A stretch of DNA of 64,000 bases from Taibaiella sp041660405 (GTDB lineage Bacteria > Bacteroidota > Bacteroidia > Chitinophagales > Chitinophagaceae). A model generated the notes under the pieces. It was not told the DNA's origin and searched no databases. It worked only from the letters and a program-made list of their open reading frames with translations. Shown piece after piece: positions 7,369 to 15,550 of the stretch. Both the position numbers and the translations under genes were made by a program. The DNA lies in NCBI GenBank assembly GCA_041660405.1, contig JBAZWL010000019.1, forward strand, positions 25,381 through 89,380. Direction: 5' to 3'. Within the stretch, counting starts at the first letter, position 1. Each line of letters opens with the position of its first letter.

Positions 7369-8433
7369 CTACTGGTATTGAATATAGATTGGCCTTGGGG
7401 ACAACTTTAATATTTCTTCAGGTTGCATGATACTGTTATACCCTTTTGAGAGATCATAACGATAAAAAAGCTTGAATCCAGTGAATTGAACAGGTTCACG
7501 GACGATGGCACCTTTATAACTATCTATTTTTTTTGCGGGGAAACCGAAACCATCCATATGCATAACGATCTGCACTTCGGGACGGATAATGATGTCTTTA
7601 TAATTGGTGACCATATCTGTAGTAAAGCGATGTACTACCAAAATCTTAGGAGGAAGCTTATATTTCCTTACCAGGTGTGCCAGATGGGCCGAGGCAAGGT
7701 TAATATCTGAAGCATCGAAGGAGCCAATAACCGTACACGGTACCTGCCCTCCTTTCATCGAATATTCTGGATCAATACCAAGATGTACATCAGGTTGTTG
7801 TAAGAATGAATCCAGATAGACCAACTCCTGTTCGAGTGAGCCCAAGCCAACCTGTATATCCAGGAACGTAATGCCTCCTATTTTTCTGGAGAGTTCAAGA
7901 GCTTTGCTCATTTCAGAAGCTGGCATTCTTAAACGGTACTTACCGTCTTTACCAGGGTTATCCTGAGCTGTTACCGCAATATAGTGAAGTGCTGGTTTTA
8001 CAGGTGTCAAAGGGTCGGCATGTTCCCATTTTTTTTGCTCCATATTAAGTCGTTGGAGCATTTCTTCGGGAGGAATTTCACCAAGAATGCCCATTCCCTT
8101 GGAATAAAAATTTCCGTAATAAGCCACTATCCGGTAAAATGGTAGTAGTGCACCTGCCAAAGGATAATGGGGGCCTTTAATTGGCCATGTTTCCGAAGTC
8201 TTGCCATTCAGGACTTGCATCATTCGTTTATCATACTGGATAGTATCCAGGAGGTATATCTTCTTCCTTCCGGAAAGACTATCCGGTATTTCATAGTTTG
8301 CATCAGAACCATCGCCCGGAGCGGCATTAGCGTGAACAGCGGAAACCGATAGGTTGATACAAACTAAAGCAATTATTCCCCCTTTGCATACAGCAGTAAC
8401 TTTTGACAGGTTTAATTTGAAAAGAGATAACAT
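7369..8433 (-). CDS. Secreted protein of unknown function
   Basis: A 354-residue protein with an N-terminal hydrophobic segment (GGIIALVCINLSVSAVHANA) that looks like a cleavable signal peptide. The mature part alternates strands and helices (FYRIVAYYGNFYSKGMGILGE, ALHYIAVTAQDNPGKDGKYRLR, GITFLDIQVGLGS, VHLGIDPEYSMK, PKILVVHRFTTDMV, IVMHMDGFG). That suggests a TIM-barrel-like fold with acidic residues at strand ends, as in some secreted glycoside-hydrolase-like families. I do not recognise a named family. It is monocistronic. A perfect TGACGGCAGTCA palindrome lies 82 bases upstream, so it may belong to the local Crp/Fnr regulon. Confidence 0.75.
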   Translation of the reverse strand: MLSLFKLNLSKVTAVCKGGIIALVCINLSVSAVHANAAPGDGSDANYEIPDSLSGRKKIYLLDTIQYDKRMMQVLNGKTSETWPIKGPHYPLAGALLPFYRIVAYYGNFYSKGMGILGEIPPEEMLQRLNMEQKKWEHADPLTPVKPALHYIAVTAQDNPGKDGKYRLRMPASEMSKALELSRKIGGITFLDIQVGLGSLEQELVYLDSFLQQPDVHLGIDPEYSMKGGQVPCTVIGSFDASDINLASAHLAHLVRKYKLPPKILVVHRFTTDMVTNYKDIIIRPEVQIVMHMDGFGFPAKKIDSYKGAIVREPVQFTGFKLFYRYDLSKGYNSIMQPEEILKLSPRPIYIQYQ

Positions 8434-8794
8434 ATCAGATTTTTAAAAACTAAGAAACAAAACAGATCCGGGTTTTAGTCCTGCGAAGTAAGCGTGATCC
8501 TATGTCCTGAGAAATGACGGCAGTCACCAATATAGGCCATTCTTATCATCTTTCAACACCAAATTGAAGGTGAATATCGAACAGATATTAAGTAGTATGA
8601 AAGTTTTTCGTGTAATTTCTCGTGGCTAGAAGGAGGACATTCTTTAAATCCATTACTTCTGTAACAGATGTCATTGTTACCATTGAATTTCATCATTGCC
8701 ATTGATTCGATCTTCAAATATTTTTACACACTATTAATCCAAAAAAATCTTTCAGCAAACGTTGTATGTTACGAGCTGAACATAAACCTGGCAA
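8434..8794. other. Divergent intergenic region with two Crp/Fnr-type sites
   Basis: This 361-base gap between two divergent genes shows no credible coding frame. It holds a perfect TGACGGCAGTCA palindrome at 8515-8526, an unrelated inverted repeat with arms GTAACA/TGTTAC near 8661-8680, and the probable promoter of the P-type ATPase at 8684-8726. Confidence 0.6.
8684..8726 (+). promoter_or_regulatory. P-type ATPase promoter with Crp/Fnr-type site
   Basis: TGAATTTCATCA (TGA-N6-TCA) at 8684-8695 is followed 23 nt later by TATTTTTA (8719-8726), a one-mismatch TAnnTTTG -7 box. The spacing equals that at the Hsp20, MlaE, YtxH and other promoters in this window. Confidence 0.5.
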
Positions 8795-11374
8795 ATGAAT
8801 TGGCACAGTATAAGCATAACCGATATTTTTGCACTGCTACAAACAGGCCGGCAAGGACTAAGTATAAGTGTTGCTGAGGAAAGACTATTGCAAGATGGTA
8901 CAAATGAGTTACCGGAAGCAAAACGGAAAAATGCTTTACTAATATTGCTTGCGCAGTTTAAAGATGTAATGATCCTGATCTTATTGGCAGCTGCAATTAT
9001 TTCGGGTATCATCGGTGACCTGATGGATACTATAGTAATTCTGGTCATCGTTCTTTTAAATGCATTTATTGGTTTTTTTCAGGAATATCGGGCAGAAAAA
9101 GCAATGTTGGCATTAAAACAAATGTCTGTGATGCAAGCCCGGGTCAAGCGTAGCGGAAGTGTTATGTGGCTTCCGGCGAGCTATCTCGTCATGGGTGATG
9201 TTATATTATTGGAAGCCGGTAATGCCGTTCCTGCCGATGTACGTTTGATAGAATCTAACAATCTTAAAATTAACGAAGCTTCACTTACAGGCGAATCAAA
9301 TGCAGTAACTAAAGTCGTTGATATACTGGGAGAAGAATTGGTGCTGGGAGATAGAAAGAATATAGCATTCAAGGGCACTTTTGTAACCTATGGCCGGGGC
9401 ATGGGTATAGTGATAGCCACAGGTTTAAATACAGAACTCGGACGTATTGCAAAAATGCTGGAAGAAGCGGAAGTCCTTACTCCACTGCAACAACGCATGG
9501 CTACTTTTGGAAAAACCCTTTCTTTATTAGTACTGTTTCTATGCATCTTGTTCTTTTTTGCCGGTTGGATGCGCGGTGAGGATGCTGTCAAGATGATACT
9601 TACCAGCATCTCACTTGCCGTAGCAGCAATTCCAGAAGCCTTGCCAGCTGTTATTTCAATTTCCCTGGCACTGGCAGCCAAAAGAATGATCCGCTACAAC
9701 AGTTTGATCAGGAAACTTAATGCCGTGGAAACACTCGGCTCTATTACCTACATATGCACAGACAAGACGGGTACACTTACTAAAAACAAAATGTATCTCG
9801 AAAACCTGTTTGTAAAAGGACAATTGTATGATCGAGAAAGTTTGTCCGCGATAAGAAATGACGAAACAGTCAATTTATTATTGCATGCTTTTGCATTGAA
9901 TAATGATGCTGTTGAAACGGCAGAAGGTGTGATTAAAGGAGACAGCACAGAGGTTGCTTTAATGGAGGCTGCAATAGATCAGGGTATGAAAAGGGAAGCA
10001 TGGCCGCGGCTGACGGAAATTGCGTTTGATTCTGAAAGAAAGCTCATGACAACTTTCCACAGCCATGGCGGCAAAATTATATCTTTTACTAAAGGGGCGC
10101 CTGATATCTTGTTACAGAAATGTGTGGGTATTGATGTAGAGGCTTTGCAATTACAACTAAATAATATGGCCGCTAATGGTAACAGAATATTGGGATTCGC
10201 TTATCGCCAATGGAACGCGCTACCATCCTTTATAGATGTTGAAGAACACGAATCCGGCTTACAGTTCTTAGGGCTGGCAGGTCTTTTGGATCCGCCAAGA
10301 GAAGAGGTATTTGAAGCCATCAATCAATGTAAGGTAGCTGGTATAGTCCCGGTAATGATAACAGGAGATCACCCACTTACCGCCAAATCGATTGCAGAGA
10401 GAATTGGCATCGTAAACAATGAAAGTGATTTGATCGTTACAGGCCAGGAGTTAGCAGCATTTGACGAGGACACTTACATGGCTAAGGTTGAAAAGATAAA
10501 GGTATATGCACGTGTATCACCAGAGCAAAAACTGCAGATCGTAAAAATGCTACAGCACAAGGGTCAGTATGTAGCTATGACAGGAGATGGAGTAAATGAC
10601 GCGCCATCCTTAAAAAGGGCGAACATTGGAATTGCAATGGGCATTACAGGCACAGATGTATCCAAGGAGGCTGCACACATGATCTTACTGGATGACAATT
10701 TTTCAACTATTATCAAGGCAATAAGGGAAGGAAGAAGGGTTTATGATAATATCCTTAAGTTTATCAGGTACCTGATGACAACCAACTCCAGTGAGCTCTT
10801 GGTTTTGCTATTGGGCCCCATGATGGGGTTGCCTATTGCACTACTCCCTATACATATCCTATGGATAAATCTGGTTTCCGATGGCCTGCCTGCCATTTCA
10901 CTTTCCTTTGAGCGGGAAGAAAAAAATATTATGAACAGACCACCAAGGCCGCCGCAGGAAAGCATTTTTGCCGATGGAAGAGGCTTGCACATGTTGTGGG
11001 TCGGTATACTTATGGCTGGCATTGTACTTATTGCTCAAAGTTGGGCAATCAGAAAAGGATTGCATTGGCAAACCATAGTATTCAATATATTAAGCCTTAG
11101 CCAGATGGGAAACCTATTGGCCATACGGTCGGAACATCACTCTTTATTCAGTATAGGCATATTCTCCAATAAGCCATTAATAAGATCCGTTTTGGCAGTG
11201 TTCCTGGTACAACTCGCCATTACCTATATCCCTATGTTACAACCGGTTTTCAAAACCCAGGCGCTAACATTTAACGAATTCATTTTAGTAACCGTTGCCT
11301 CCCTCCTCGTATTTAGCGCTGTTGAAATTGAAAAACTCATTTTCAGAAAAACCATGCGGAACAACGTATTCTAG
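8795..11374 (+). CDS. P2-type cation-transporting ATPase (calcium-ATPase-like)
   Basis: An 859-residue inner-membrane pump with the full P-type set: actuator TGES (SLTGESNAV), phosphorylation site CTDKTGTLT with D323 as the phospho-acceptor, nucleotide-domain KGAPD, and hinge AMTGDGVNDAPSL. The membrane motif VAAIPEALPAV is close to the PEGLP of SERCA-like ATPases, and about ten membrane segments are visible. That fits a P2A-type Ca2+ or Mn2+ exporter, though ion choice is not certain. It is probably single-gene transcribed. The upstream Crp/Fnr-type site places it in the stress regulon; a cation ATPase of this kind is also a member of mycobacterial dormancy regulons. Confidence 0.93.
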   Translation: MNWHSISITDIFALLQTGRQGLSISVAEERLLQDGTNELPEAKRKNALLILLAQFKDVMILILLAAAIISGIIGDLMDTIVILVIVLLNAFIGFFQEYRAEKAMLALKQMSVMQARVKRSGSVMWLPASYLVMGDVILLEAGNAVPADVRLIESNNLKINEASLTGESNAVTKVVDILGEELVLGDRKNIAFKGTFVTYGRGMGIVIATGLNTELGRIAKMLEEAEVLTPLQQRMATFGKTLSLLVLFLCILFFFAGWMRGEDAVKMILTSISLAVAAIPEALPAVISISLALAAKRMIRYNSLIRKLNAVETLGSITYICTDKTGTLTKNKMYLENLFVKGQLYDRESLSAIRNDETVNLLLHAFALNNDAVETAEGVIKGDSTEVALMEAAIDQGMKREAWPRLTEIAFDSERKLMTTFHSHGGKIISFTKGAPDILLQKCVGIDVEALQLQLNNMAANGNRILGFAYRQWNALPSFIDVEEHESGLQFLGLAGLLDPPREEVFEAINQCKVAGIVPVMITGDHPLTAKSIAERIGIVNNESDLIVTGQELAAFDEDTYMAKVEKIKVYARVSPEQKLQIVKMLQHKGQYVAMTGDGVNDAPSLKRANIGIAMGITGTDVSKEAAHMILLDDNFSTIIKAIREGRRVYDNILKFIRYLMTTNSSELLVLLLGPMMGLPIALLPIHILWINLVSDGLPAISLSFEREEKNIMNRPPRPPQESIFADGRGLHMLWVGILMAGIVLIAQSWAIRKGLHWQTIVFNILSLSQMGNLLAIRSEHHSLFSIGIFSNKPLIRSVLAVFLVQLAITYIPMLQPVFKTQALTFNEFILVTVASLLVFSAVEIEKLIFRKTMRNNVF

Positions 11375-11422
11375 GGGAGCTAATACTGCTTTGAGTTTAA
11401 GAACTGTTATACACAAGCCTTT

Positions 11423-11487
11423 TGACATGAATCACATTATATCATGACTGGCATCATAGGATAGAGTATCAAATCACCACAATTTTG
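11423..11487 (+). promoter_or_regulatory. ppsA promoter with two Crp/Fnr palindromes
   Basis: TGACATGAATCA (11423-11434) and TGACTGGCATCA (11445-11456) both fit TGAY-N4-RTCA and are centred 22 bases apart, two helical turns. The second is 23 nt before CAATTTTG (11480-11487), a -7 box with one mismatch. The inferred start of transcription is only a few bases before the ppsA ATG. Confidence 0.55.
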
Positions 11488-11497
11488 CTTAAAAAAG

Positions 11498-13882
11498 ATG
11501 AACTATATTCAATCCTTCTCCGAAACCGACATGAATGATATAGCCATCGTTGGCGGCAAAAACGCTTCCCTTGGTGAACTCTATAGCAAGCTTTCAAAAT
11601 CCGGAATCAGGGTACCAGATGGCTTTGCGACAACAGCTGATGCATTCCATCTTTTTATCAACGAAAATCAACTGTCCTATGCGTTGAAACAAATACTTTC
11701 GACACTTGACACAACAACTTATGTGAACCTTGCCGAAGTGGGTAAAGCTTGTCGTGGCTTAGTCCTCAGTGCAAAACTGCCAGAGCAACTACAACAGGAA
11801 TTGCTCGCAGCTTATGGGACCATGAATGATGGCACAGCTGCAGTTGCAGTACGAAGTAGTGCTACTGCAGAAGACCTGCCCTCAGCAAGTTTCGCCGGGC
11901 AACATGAATCCTTTCTGAATGTAATCGGAGCACAAGCTTTGCTGAAAGCAGTCCAGGCATGTTTCGCCTCCTTGTATACAGACCGTGTGATCAAGTACCG
12001 TAACGAGAACGGATTTCCACATGATAAGGTCGCTTTATCAGTGGGCGTACAAAAGATGGTAAGGGCAGACAAAGGCTGCTCAGGTGTATGCTTCACACTG
12101 GAGCCTGAAACAGGTTTCAGAGATGTTGTGCATATTGCCGGAGTATGGGGACTTGGCGAAAACATTGTGCAAGGCACTGTAACGCCTGATGAATTTCTTG
12201 TGTTCAAACCAACATTACAACAGAACAAGAATGCCATCATTCAGAAAACCCTGGGTAGCAAGGAAAAATGTATGCGGTATGCAGATGGGTCCGGACATAC
12301 AGGCGTAATGAATACCAATACACCAGAAGCCCTGAAGACAACTTTTGTGCTACAGGATAAAGAGATATTGCAACTGGCACGATGGGCTATGGAGATCGAA
12401 GCACACTACGGCAAACCCATGGATATTGAATGGGCGAAGGATGGAATCACACAGGAATTGTTCATATTACAGGCAAGGCCTGAAACTGTCCATAGCAAAG
12501 AGAATCAGCCTGTGGTTACCTGGTATAAACTGTCCGGAAAGTATTCCCCTTTTGTATGTGGCATTGCCGTGGGCAGCAAGATCGTTTCAGGCATAGCACG
12601 TATACTGACTAGTCCTGAAGACGCGGAACGGTTAAAACCTGGAGATATACTTGTTACAGAAACTACCAGTCCTGACTGGAATCCATACCTGAAAAGAGCA
12701 GGCGGAATTATTACCGATAAAGGAGGGCGTACCAGCCATGCCTCTATCATAGCGAGGGAGATGGGCACCCCTGCAATTGTTGGCTGCGGTGATGCCACAC
12801 AAAAAATTCAGGATGGCATGTTGGTGACAATTAGTTGTGCAGAAGGTAAAGAAGGACATATCTATGAAGGTCAAGCAGAATGGACAGAGGAACAGATCGA
12901 CTTCACCAGGATATTAATGCCTCAAAGAACCGACCCCATGCTCATTCTTGCTGATCCTGAACAGGCATTCCGTAACTCATTTTATCCCAACAAGGGCGTG
13001 GGTCTATTGCGCATGGAGTTTATCATTAGTAACTCTATCCGCATACATCCGATGGCCCTGGTAAAATTTAATGAACTGAAAGACACTGCAGTAAAAGAAC
13101 AAATTATGTCATTGACCAAAGGCTATATAGACAAGCAGCAATACTTTATTGACAAGCTTGCGCAGGCCGTTGGCACAGTAGCTGCTGCCTTTTACCCTAA
13201 AGATGTAATTGTCAGGATGAGCGACTTCAAAACAAATGAATATGCTGACCTGATAGGCGGAAAGGCTTTCGAACCGGATGAAGAAAACCCGATGCTGGGC
13301 TTCAGAGGTGCTTCGCGTTATTATCACCCATTGTACAAAGACGCATTCAGGCTGGAATGCCTGGCCATGAAAAAGATCAGGGAAGAGATGGGGTTGACCA
13401 ATGTTAAACTCATGATTCCATTTTGCAGAACTGTTGATGAGGGACAAAAGGTCATAGACATCATGCGGCAAAACGGATTGTCGCAACACGTAAATGGATT
13501 GGAAATTTATATGATGGCCGAGATTCCTTCTAACGTATTACTTGCTGAAGAATTCTCAAAAATCTTTGATGGTTTTTCAATAGGTTCGAACGATCTGACC
13601 CAACTCACACTTGGTATCGACAGGGATTCCTCCCTTATTGCACCATTGTTTTCTGAACGGAATCCGGCCGCCATGAAGATGATCTCTACCATGATTAAAG
13701 AGGCTAAAACATTTGGAAAAAAAGTAGGCCTATGCGGGCAGGCACCCAGTGATGATCCGGAGTTCGCAGCTTTCCTGATTGCCAAAGGCATCAATAGCAT
13801 CTCTTATAATCCAGACGCGCTACTGAAAGGTATAAAGAATATGGTTGAGGCAGAAGAAAAATTAATAGCGACAATATCGTGA
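11498..13882 (+). CDS. ppsA: Phosphoenolpyruvate synthase
   Basis: A 794-residue protein with the PEP synthase domain order: ATP-grasp-type N-terminal domain (GGKNASLGEL, AVRSSATAEDLPSASFAGQHES), central phosphohistidine domain GGRTSHASIIAREMGTPAIVG with H414 as the carrier, and C-terminal PEP/pyruvate barrel (GFRGASRYY, SIGSNDLTQLTLGIDRD, CGQAPSDDP). It makes PEP from pyruvate and ATP, giving AMP and phosphate, for gluconeogenesis. Length matches the family. It stands alone downstream of the P-type ATPase and has its own doubled Crp/Fnr-type site. PEP synthase commonly sits in anaerobic or dormancy gene sets of other bacteria, which fits the context. Confidence 0.95.
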   Translation: MNYIQSFSETDMNDIAIVGGKNASLGELYSKLSKSGIRVPDGFATTADAFHLFINENQLSYALKQILSTLDTTTYVNLAEVGKACRGLVLSAKLPEQLQQELLAAYGTMNDGTAAVAVRSSATAEDLPSASFAGQHESFLNVIGAQALLKAVQACFASLYTDRVIKYRNENGFPHDKVALSVGVQKMVRADKGCSGVCFTLEPETGFRDVVHIAGVWGLGENIVQGTVTPDEFLVFKPTLQQNKNAIIQKTLGSKEKCMRYADGSGHTGVMNTNTPEALKTTFVLQDKEILQLARWAMEIEAHYGKPMDIEWAKDGITQELFILQARPETVHSKENQPVVTWYKLSGKYSPFVCGIAVGSKIVSGIARILTSPEDAERLKPGDILVTETTSPDWNPYLKRAGGIITDKGGRTSHASIIAREMGTPAIVGCGDATQKIQDGMLVTISCAEGKEGHIYEGQAEWTEEQIDFTRILMPQRTDPMLILADPEQAFRNSFYPNKGVGLLRMEFIISNSIRIHPMALVKFNELKDTAVKEQIMSLTKGYIDKQQYFIDKLAQAVGTVAAAFYPKDVIVRMSDFKTNEYADLIGGKAFEPDEENPMLGFRGASRYYHPLYKDAFRLECLAMKKIREEMGLTNVKLMIPFCRTVDEGQKVIDIMRQNGLSQHVNGLEIYMMAEIPSNVLLAEEFSKIFDGFSIGSNDLTQLTLGIDRDSSLIAPLFSERNPAAMKMISTMIKEAKTFGKKVGLCGQAPSDDPEFAAFLIAKGINSISYNPDALLKGIKNMVEAEEKLIATIS

Positions 13883-13930
13883 AGTGACATTCCATATATA
13901 AATAACAATGATCATAATCATGTTTTTCCA

Positions 13931-13973
13931 TGACTGATATTATTAGTCATCGTGGCCGCCTTGATTATTTTTG
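13931..13973 (+). promoter_or_regulatory. Promoter with one-mismatch Crp/Fnr-type site
   Basis: TGACTGATATTA (13931-13942) has one mismatch to TGAY-N4-RTCA and lies 23 nt before TATTTTTG (13966-13973), a full TAnnTTTG box. The inferred transcription start is just before the ATG at 13987. A longer inverted repeat, ATGACT/AGTCAT, overlaps the site. Confidence 0.45.
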
Positions 13974-13986
13974 AATATTGACGAAC

Positions 13987-14364
13987 ATGCATAAAGAGAT
14001 AAAGCTTGCAAGAGCACATTGTATAAAAGAATGCAGGAAATGGCAAACAGTTTTAAATGAATTGCGAACACGAAATGTTCAGCTCAAGGAGCAACTTTCG
14101 CAGGCTATCAAAGGCGATGTAAGTCTTTCATTTGTAGAACAGGCAGAAATTTTCCAGCAAAAATTTGTCGAAAAAGACCAAATTTTAGAACTATTGCGCC
14201 ACGATGTAAGGGCAATGTTGGATAAGCTGTTGGAACATGGAATCACGGGTACGGTAGAACGACAATATTCTCTGTTAAAAAAGGATATAGCGAAACTAAT
14301 GGACGAATTTTACCAAATGGAAATGTCCTTTTCTGAATTTGTAGCTTCGAATAAAAACAAGTAA
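13987..14364 (+). CDS. Coiled-coil hypothetical protein
   Basis: A 125-residue, highly helical, charged protein (MHKEIKLARAHCIKECRKWQ start; then ELRTRNVQLKEQLSQA, EIFQQKFVEKDQILELLRHDV, LLKKDIAKLMDEFYQME). No membrane segment or known motif. The ATG at 13987 is chosen over a TTG at 13978, which would fall almost at the inferred transcription start. It lies between ppsA and a convergent two-component system, has its own regulon-type promoter and ends before a hairpin terminator. Function unknown; a helical-bundle adaptor is possible. Confidence 0.7.
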   Translation: MHKEIKLARAHCIKECRKWQTVLNELRTRNVQLKEQLSQAIKGDVSLSFVEQAEIFQQKFVEKDQILELLRHDVRAMLDKLLEHGITGTVERQYSLLKKDIAKLMDEFYQMEMSFSEFVASNKNK

Positions 14365-14400
14365 CATAAAAAGCTAAGCCTGCACTTATAAACACCTGTT

Positions 14401-14426
14401 AATGCCGCATAAATAAATGCGGCATT
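14401..14426. terminator. Bidirectional hairpin terminator
   Basis: AATGCCGCAT and ATGCGGCATT form a perfect 10-bp stem with an AAATAA loop, between the convergent genes ending at 14364 and 14449. The stem ends in A/T on both sides, fitting weak termination in both directions. Confidence 0.6.
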
Positions 14427-14448
14427 TCAGCATAGCAAACGCAACTCC

Positions 14449-15507
14449 TCAATTATACATCCTTTCCAGCTTAGTATAATTCAGTATTTTAATCTTACTG
14501 CCTTCCAAAACAATCAGTTTCTCATCCTTAAGTTCGCTGAGCATCCGAATGAGCGATTCCTTGGCGACTCCGGCGATAGCAGCCAGATTTTCTCTGGACA
14601 AGTCTATGTGAAAAGACTCGTCATTTTTTTGATTGTATTTTCTATGTAAGATTACTAAGGTATCGGCTACCTTTTTCCGCAGCGAGTTATAGGCTATGGC
14701 CAGCAACTTTTCTTCGTTATCGTCTATATTACGCGCCAATATGCCAATGAATTTTTTCATTACAGAAGGGTTACTGCCGATCAGCTCGTCGAACTCGGAA
14801 CGGGGAATAATGGCTAGTTCAGTATCTTCCAGTGCTTCCGCTGTTTCACGATAGGTTTTGCCTTCCATCAATGGAAGATAACCCAGGAAATCACCTTCAT
14901 TGTACAAACCGGTTATCAATTCCTTGCCATCATCGTTTCGTCTATACGCTTTCACCTTTCCTTTTACAATATAGAAAAGGCGTGAAGGATGGTTTCCTTC
15001 AGAATAGATTACCTGTTTCTTTTTATATCGGTTGGTGCTGCGGCCTTCCTTAAGTTCTTCCAGGTAGTCTTTCCCTGCAGATATACCGATAAGTTCATTC
15101 ATACCTTGCAGGTTATCAGGGAAAGACTTTTTCAGCAGTTCTGTTTTCCTCAGGCGTACCTCAATAGCATTGAGCAACTCTGTGCCATCAAAGGGTTTGG
15201 TAATATAATCATCAGCCCCCATTTCCATACCCTTCCTTATTTCATTCCGTTCTGACTTTGCCGTTAAAAAAATAAATGGAACGTGCTGCAGTTCGGTATT
15301 TTTCTGGATCATGTGCAGTACCCCGTATCCATCAAGCACAGGCATCATAATATCACAGAGGATCAGATCAGGCTTTTCCTTAATAGCTAATGCCACCCCC
15401 TCTTTACCATTCTCTGAAGTATGCACTTCATAACCGGCGAGGTCAAGGATCTCAGCCATATTTTCTCTTATTTCAGCGTTGTCTTCAATTAGCAGGATCT
15501 TCTTCAT
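14449..15507 (-). CDS. Response regulator: receiver fused to Crp/Fnr-type DNA-binding module
   Basis: A 352-residue fusion. Residues 1-120 are a receiver (IEDN acidic pocket, phospho-acceptor D52 in LILCDIMMPVLDG, K103 in FLTAKSE). Residues about 150-265 are a cNMP-type barrel (KKQVIYSEGNHPSRLFYIVKGKVKAYRR). The end is a Crp-type winged helix (LSRENLAAIAGVAKESLIRMLSELKDEKLI). Phosphorylation by the kinase encoded just upstream should control DNA binding. The recognition helix keeps K-E-x-x-x-R, close to that of the Crp/Fnr protein at 4039, so both may read the same palindromes. It begins 29 bases after the kinase stop and is almost certainly co-transcribed. Confidence 0.93.
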   Translation of the reverse strand: MKKILLIEDNAEIRENMAEILDLAGYEVHTSENGKEGVALAIKEKPDLILCDIMMPVLDGYGVLHMIQKNTELQHVPFIFLTAKSERNEIRKGMEMGADDYITKPFDGTELLNAIEVRLRKTELLKKSFPDNLQGMNELIGISAGKDYLEELKEGRSTNRYKKKQVIYSEGNHPSRLFYIVKGKVKAYRRNDDGKELITGLYNEGDFLGYLPLMEGKTYRETAEALEDTELAIIPRSEFDELIGSNPSVMKKFIGILARNIDDNEEKLLAIAYNSLRKKVADTLVILHRKYNQKNDESFHIDLSRENLAAIAGVAKESLIRMLSELKDEKLIVLEGSKIKILNYTKLERMYN

Positions 15508-15512
15508 AAAAA

Positions 15513-15550
15513 TTATTTAGTTCAGGTCATGTTATTTAGTTCAGGTCATG
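15513..15550. repeat. 19-bp perfect tandem duplication at the kinase stop
   Basis: TTATTTAGTTCAGGTCATG occurs twice in direct succession (15513-15531 and 15532-15550). On the minus strand each copy encodes H-D-L-N-stop. The kinase therefore terminates in the first copy read, and the second is a spare copy in the gap before the regulator. Confidence 0.9.

Noticed and set aside
8515..8526. Perfect palindrome as the activator site of the secreted protein gene at 7369
   Set aside because: No TAnnTTTG box lies at the 23-24 nt spacing seen elsewhere, so it is reported as a site but not counted among the nine matched promoters.
13931..13957. A separate regulator site from the long inverted repeat ATGACT/AGTCAT
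   Set aside because: It overlaps the TGAC-N4-ATTA site that already sits at the regulon spacing, so a second site is not needed to explain it.
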